This document shows, in pieces, positions 59,722-64,000 of a stretch of DNA of 64,000 nt (position 1 is its first letter; every line of letters starts with the position of its first letter). The DNA is from Calcarisporiella thermophila CBS 279.70. Its lineage: Eukaryota; Calcarisporiellomycota. Location of the stretch: positions 350,150-414,149 of the forward strand of contig NW_027192195.1 of NCBI RefSeq assembly GCF_041956535.1. The letters run 5' to 3'. The translations under genes and the position numbers were made by a program. The notes beneath the pieces were generated by a model. That model did no database searches. It had not been told where the DNA came from and was given only the letters and a program-made list of their open reading frames with translations.

Positions 59722-62059
59722 CTAAAAGACAGGTGGGTTCACAACAAACAAACTATCCTCCTTGCCCCGTATCCAACGTAGTAAAGCATTTGCAGAAGTA
59801 ACTATACTTGTTTTGGACACCAAAGGGCCAAATACTGCATATAGTTCAAATGAGGATGTAATCTACATGCAAGGATAATAAGTGGAAAGGACTCTTTGGA
59901 CAGGATATCAGGACTTGCATTCATTTAACTTACCCAGCCAAGTACGGTCTCCGTCGAGCTAACATGGTAGAGTAGTTTCAGTGGAATCGTCTTTGAGTGT
60001 ATTCGATCATGGGTGTATTGGTATAGCCGAAATACTCTTCGCTGATCATCAAGATTGGGGTAGAAATCGGTGAAGGGCGGCGAGGTAAACTGAACATTGA
60101 CACGGGATTTGTAGATGAAATGGCGCAGGCCAGGGATACCGATGTCAGCAATCGTGTAGTGCTCGCGTTTTATTGCTTCGTGTAGATTCTCGAACGCGCC
60201 AGTCGAGGTCATATTCTATTCAAAATAGGGGTATTTAAAGAGGATACATACAAAAGGATAATATGGAGAGAAAATGGGCCACAAACCTCCACTAGCTTAT
60301 TCTTGTAGTCAGAGAGCTCAAAAAATCGGTCCTTATCAGTTGATACTAGCAACAGACATAATTCCTGAGAAATGTAGCAGATATACGCATGCAGAAAGCC
60401 CCGGTTGTTGAATTTTGGAAGGCATAGAGGAGTCCACGACTCGGCCGTTCGAAAAGTGTTCGAGCCATGAACCATGTTAAACAGTAAATGTAAATCTGCA
60501 AAAGAGAAGGCCAACCAGTGAGCAACCAAAATTGTGAAAAAGAAACTTATCGCGAGTCCCATTACCAGATGGGTGCACACTATGTTTTCGAGGTCGTAAT
60601 AACGTGACTAACTTGTTATCAGCAACCAAAATCGCATACAACAATCCTTTGCATTTTTCGCCCTGCATAATTCCGCCAATTTTTTCACGGAACTCACGTG
60701 CCATCGGTACACACTGAATGGCCCCAAGCATAAAGGATGGATTGCGGCTCATCTCACGTGCTAAGCTATCAAGAAAAACTTCCGTTCCGCCGAGCAAGCG
60801 ACGCAAATCAAAGTTGATCCGCTGCTCGAATATTTTCATGAGCTGGGTGGAGGTGAGGACGCTGAGAATTTGATTGTAGATATAGGAAAGTTGGTCGCGA
60901 AGCTATCAAATCGGGACGTTATCAACATATCTTTATAACACTATGGATTATAAAAGCGATATATACTATTTGCTCGGGTTCTCCGGTTTTTGCAACGGCA
61001 ACAAGATAGAGTGGACCTCTTAGCATGAAGACAAACTTATGATGCCCAGCATTGATGCACCTAGAAGGAATAAGAATATCGGTCAAAGGCATATCCCTAA
61101 GTGAACAGATTCGCAATACCTACCGAATGGTATCATCCATGTCAGCGAAAAAAGAGACAATGGCTTGGATCACCCCCATATAAGTCGATATACGGGACTC
61201 ATCGCCATATCTGGTCCAAATGGGCTTCCCTGCACTACTTAATACAAAGAAATGCTTTTTATGTCTCGTCCACGTAGAGGAGTCGAACTCTATTCACCGA
61301 ATATCGGCAAATATATATATATGTGTGTATGCATAGGGTATCAATAATTTAGCCCTCTTCTTAGCATTCAAAGCACAGAAATCTTCAGGAATGATTACCC
61401 TCTGAACTAGCACGACGATGCAATCTATCCGAATTCGTTTGATCATAATTCACTTGATCTTGTTTAGTTAGGCTATTTACATTCAGTTGTGCATTATCCG
61501 AAGTCTCACGATCTGGATTTAGCGAGCGGGTATCTAAATTTAAATTTTAATACATTTTCTGACTCCATCATCATCTAGCGGTCATAACGCGGGCATCACC
61601 TGCATTATTCTCGATAAAAGCGTCGGTCGATCGCGCCGATATTGTCTCGTCCTCCAAGAATCTATTTCTCATTCGTGCTGAATTAATTGAACAACTCGAG
61701 CTGGGAGCGGGGGATGCTAGTCTGGCTATAGGAGATCTCCGTAAAAGCTCCGCTAGGCTCAGAACTTCCTCTTCACCACCAACTCCACCACCATTAGTTG
61801 ACTCTGAATCGCCTTGGATATCGGAAGAATACGGGGACTTCCTTCCAGATGAAAGTGAAGGAGGTGCAATATAGGCGGGAGTTTCTACAGAGAGATGGGT
61901 GGTTGCTTTGGCTTTAAGAGAGGTCGAGGACGAGGATTTGCGCTGGTGATGCGATTGTGCGGGCGTCACCGGACGGGAGCTGTATGATTCTAAAGACGAA
62001 TTGGCGGGTGCATCCGACAGAATTCGGCCCGAGTTAGATGCAGGCTCTAAGTCAGTCAT
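59722..62059 (-). CDS. MON1: Vacuolar fusion protein Mon1
   Basis: A multi-exon minus-strand gene from ATG 62059 to TAG 59722. The N-terminal 165 residues are disordered and Ser/Pro/Thr-rich. The conserved region starts with TRHKKHFFVLSSAGKPIWTR and SRISTYMGVIQAIVSFFAD, the first longin-type domain. It continues with KFVFMLRGPLYLVAVAKTGE, IFEQRINFDLRRLLGGTEV and RNPSFMLGAIQCVPMAREFR. Next come SWTPLCLPKFNNRGFLHAYI and GLRHFIYKSRVNVQFTSPP. The final exon gives ITSSFELYAVFGPLVSK. Mon1 forms the GEF complex with Ccz1 that activates the Rab Ypt7 on late endosomes and vacuoles. Introns are short and in phase where checked. The start is supported by the open upstream N-terminal exon and the divergent WEE1 gene. 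Confidence 0.92.
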
Positions 62060-62174
62060 CTGAAATGGTAGAATTTGACCTAATGGATTGATAGAATTAT
62101 CTCATTTTTTTGCCACTTGATTCAAGCATAGTGTGACATATCGACGTCACTAGAATTAAAGTTTGAAGATTTTT

Positions 62175-62180
62175 ACGCGT
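62175..62180. promoter_or_regulatory. MCB element ACGCGT in the MON1/WEE1 divergent promoter
   Basis: A perfect ACGCGT hexamer 144 bp before the WEE1 start and 116 bp before the MON1 start. It sits 25 bp from the dyad at 62205-62220, giving three ACGCG cores in 45 bp. Confidence 0.55.
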
Positions 62181-62204
62181 TAACATAAACAAAAAAAATT
62201 TACG

Positions 62205-62220
62205 GACGCGAAAACGCGTC
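62205..62220. promoter_or_regulatory. G1/S-type dyad GACGCG-AAAA-CGCGTC
   Basis: Perfect inverted repeat of GACGCG with an AAAA spacer. It contains ACGCGA, CGCGAAA (SBF-like) and ACGCGT (MBF) cores, 104-119 bp upstream of the WEE1 ATG. A near-identical element lies in front of CMR1. Confidence 0.6.
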
Positions 62221-62275
62221 CCCAGGACCGATTCCCCGAATTTTTTTTTTCTTTTTTATTTCAGACTTAAGCAAT

Positions 62276-62306
<31 letters not shown>

Positions 62307-62323
62307 CTATACAAGATCATCTA

Positions 62324-64000
62324 ATGTCGCAACAACTAACTCCCACATTACCTCCGCCACCTTCAACTCCAATCTCCTTTGATTTTTCATCGCCGACTGC
62401 TGCATCAGCTGCGCGCACCCCAGAGCATAATCCTCACGTTCAGAGAGTAAAGCCTCTTCAAACGGCGTTCATGTCCACCGGCCTCATCTCTAAACGTAAT
62501 CGCGGTCAACATACCAAGCATAAGCATATCCCACCCGATACACCGTGCAAAAAACCCGCATATTACTTAACTACAGACGTTCCATCTTGTCTAGCGCTGA
62601 CCCCACGTTTCGAGACTAAAAAATTGTTCGGCAAAGGAGAGAAGCGGAGGAACTCATTTCCCGATAAAATCACCCCAAATAAGCGTCTTCAGTTAATAGA
62701 TCGATCATCTCTGACGAATTCTCGCGGATATTTGAATGTGCCACAACATCATGATGTCTTGGCTCCATACCCGCATTTCTTAAGGCCAGAATATTTCAAA
62801 GATTATATGCGAATCGGTATGAAATCATTTCTTTTCTAGCTGTTCCAGATGATTATTGTTTATGATCAAAAATCACTTGGAGTGTTGATTAACTAATTTA
62901 TTAATTACCTCTCTAGCCCCAAAATGGATGAGCCCATCATTTTTCAAAAAGCCCTCTCTGGATGACTCACCACTGAGTACCTCCACACAGGATTATTTTG
63001 ACTATCATTTCAAGCATATCTCAATAATTGGCCGCGGCGAGTTTTCAGAGGTGTCGAAGGTGCAAGATCGGACAACAGGAAAGCACTATGCAGTAAAAAA
63101 GACAAAGCTCCCCTTTATCAGTCCGAACGACCGGTATTACAATACATTGATTTTGCAGAGTTTTTTGCCATCGTCATTAGTAACCTCGCTCTTTTGCCTT
63201 TGTGTGCTAGTTTCGAGAAACTGCAAGAGGTAGCCATCATATGGTCACTAGAGTGTCACGACAACGTGATTCGGCTTGTCGATGCTTGGGAGCAGTTTGG
63301 GTATCTATACCTACAGATGGAGTTGTGCGAGAATGGAAGGTAAATATACGGGAATACATTTTGTTTTTCAGCATGATTAGTAATATATCCACATAATAGT
63401 TTATACTCGTATCTCGAGGACTGCGGGAGTAGAGAGCCGGTTGAAGAGCGACGGATATGGCGAATACTTGCCGATTTAGCCAAGGTATGTCTCTCAGCTG
63501 AAGTTATAGGAATCGTGGGATCACAGGCTAAAGTTATTTGACCCGCTCACCTCAATCTATTATAGGGACTAAAACATCTCCACAACTCCAACATCATTCA
63601 CCTAGATATCAAGCCCGCCAATATCCTAATACACAAAGACGGAAAGCTTAAAATAGCCGATTTTGGTATGGCGGCACGTCTTCCAGTTCGTAGCGGATCT
63701 GAGCATGAGGGCGATCGTGAATATCTGGCCCCCGAGATCCTTCATGGCCGCTACGACAAACCCGCGGATATCTTCAGCCTGGGGCTCATCATTCTCGAAA
63801 TGGCCGCCAACGTAATATTGCCGGAAAACGGTCCAATATGGCAGCGGCTTCGGCGAGGGGATCTGTCCGACTGCAAGGTTCAAAACTTTTCAAGTGAACT
63901 TGTACGATTAATCAGAGGCATGTTGAGCCCCGACCCAGCGGCACGGCCCACAGCAGAGCAGATTTTGTCACATCCCCTTGTGGTCGATGCTGAAAACCAC
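62324..64000 (+). CDS. WEE1: Wee1-family kinase (partial, runs off the window)
   Basis: Exon 1 (62324 to about 62816) encodes a Pro/Ser-rich regulatory N-terminus with several TP sites. It splices to APKWMSPSFFKK. The kinase domain starts with the glycine loop ISIIGRGEFSEVSKV and VAIK-type AVKKTK. After short introns it continues with EVAIIWSLECHDNVIRLVD and MELCENGSLYSYLEDCG. The catalytic loop is IIHLDIKPANILI and the activation segment KIADFGMAARLPV. The EGDREYLAPEIL motif is diagnostic of Wee1 kinases, which inhibit Cdk1 by tyrosine phosphorylation. The frame is still open at 64000 (SHPLVVDAENH), close to the end of the domain. Start ATG 62324 follows a T-rich leader and is 264 bp from the MON1 start. 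Regulation is probably G1/S-linked through the ACGCG elements. Confidence 0.93.

Overview
This is fungal nuclear DNA. Nearly every gene has short GT-AG introns (about 48-250 nt, often with a CTAAC/CTAAA-like branch site), and the proteins are fungal: a CCG-motif tetraspanin, an Efr3 scaffold, Msc2-type and Wee1-type proteins, and APSES-like domains. I cannot place the species. A filamentous or zygomycete-grade fungus is my best guess. I see no rRNA, tRNA or CRISPR locus. By eye the left 16 kb is more GC-rich, and 38.7-53 kb is strongly AT-rich and gene-poor.

Layout. 1-4.3 kb: the 3' end of an unidentified open frame, a perfect 45-nt palindrome and remnant-like sequence. 4.4-5.3 kb: a TALE homeobox gene. 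7.3-11 kb: a large acidic nuclear protein with two APSES/KilA-N-like domains. 11.9-14.5 kb: an unidentified helical protein. 14.9-19.4 kb, minus strand: a tetraspanin and a SIT4/PP6 phosphatase regulatory subunit. 19.6-29 kb, plus strand: RPS30, the zinc transporter MSC2, EFR3 and CMR1. 29.3-36.2 kb: an HSF-type factor (minus) divergent from a p24 cargo receptor (plus), then ARP5 and a DEK_C/SWIB protein (minus). 36.9-38.7 kb: a small basic protein and a HAD phosphatase.

40.4-48.8 kb is a compact candidate terpenoid gene cluster in AT-rich DNA: DHA2 MFS exporter (+), cytochrome P450 (-), class I terpene synthase (+) and short-chain dehydrogenase (-). A diverged inverted repeat of about 370-380 bp flanks the synthase and dehydrogenase. 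The P450 has an in-frame TGA at codon 53. The terpene synthase ends at a TGA exactly where the Arg of the family's RY motif belongs. The locus looks like a recently damaged or recoded pathway, and this is the most unusual part of the window.

51.3-64 kb returns to housekeeping genes on the minus strand: mitochondrial ferredoxin (YAH1), an NAD(H) kinase, a mucin-like membrane protein, a coiled-coil protein, an unidentified Ser/Pro-rich protein and MON1. A WEE1-family kinase (+) is divergent from MON1 and runs off the window end. The MON1/WEE1 intergenic region carries G1/S-type ACGCG elements, and a near-identical element lies just upstream of CMR1. This suggests a shared S-phase regulon linking Wee1 and Cmr1.
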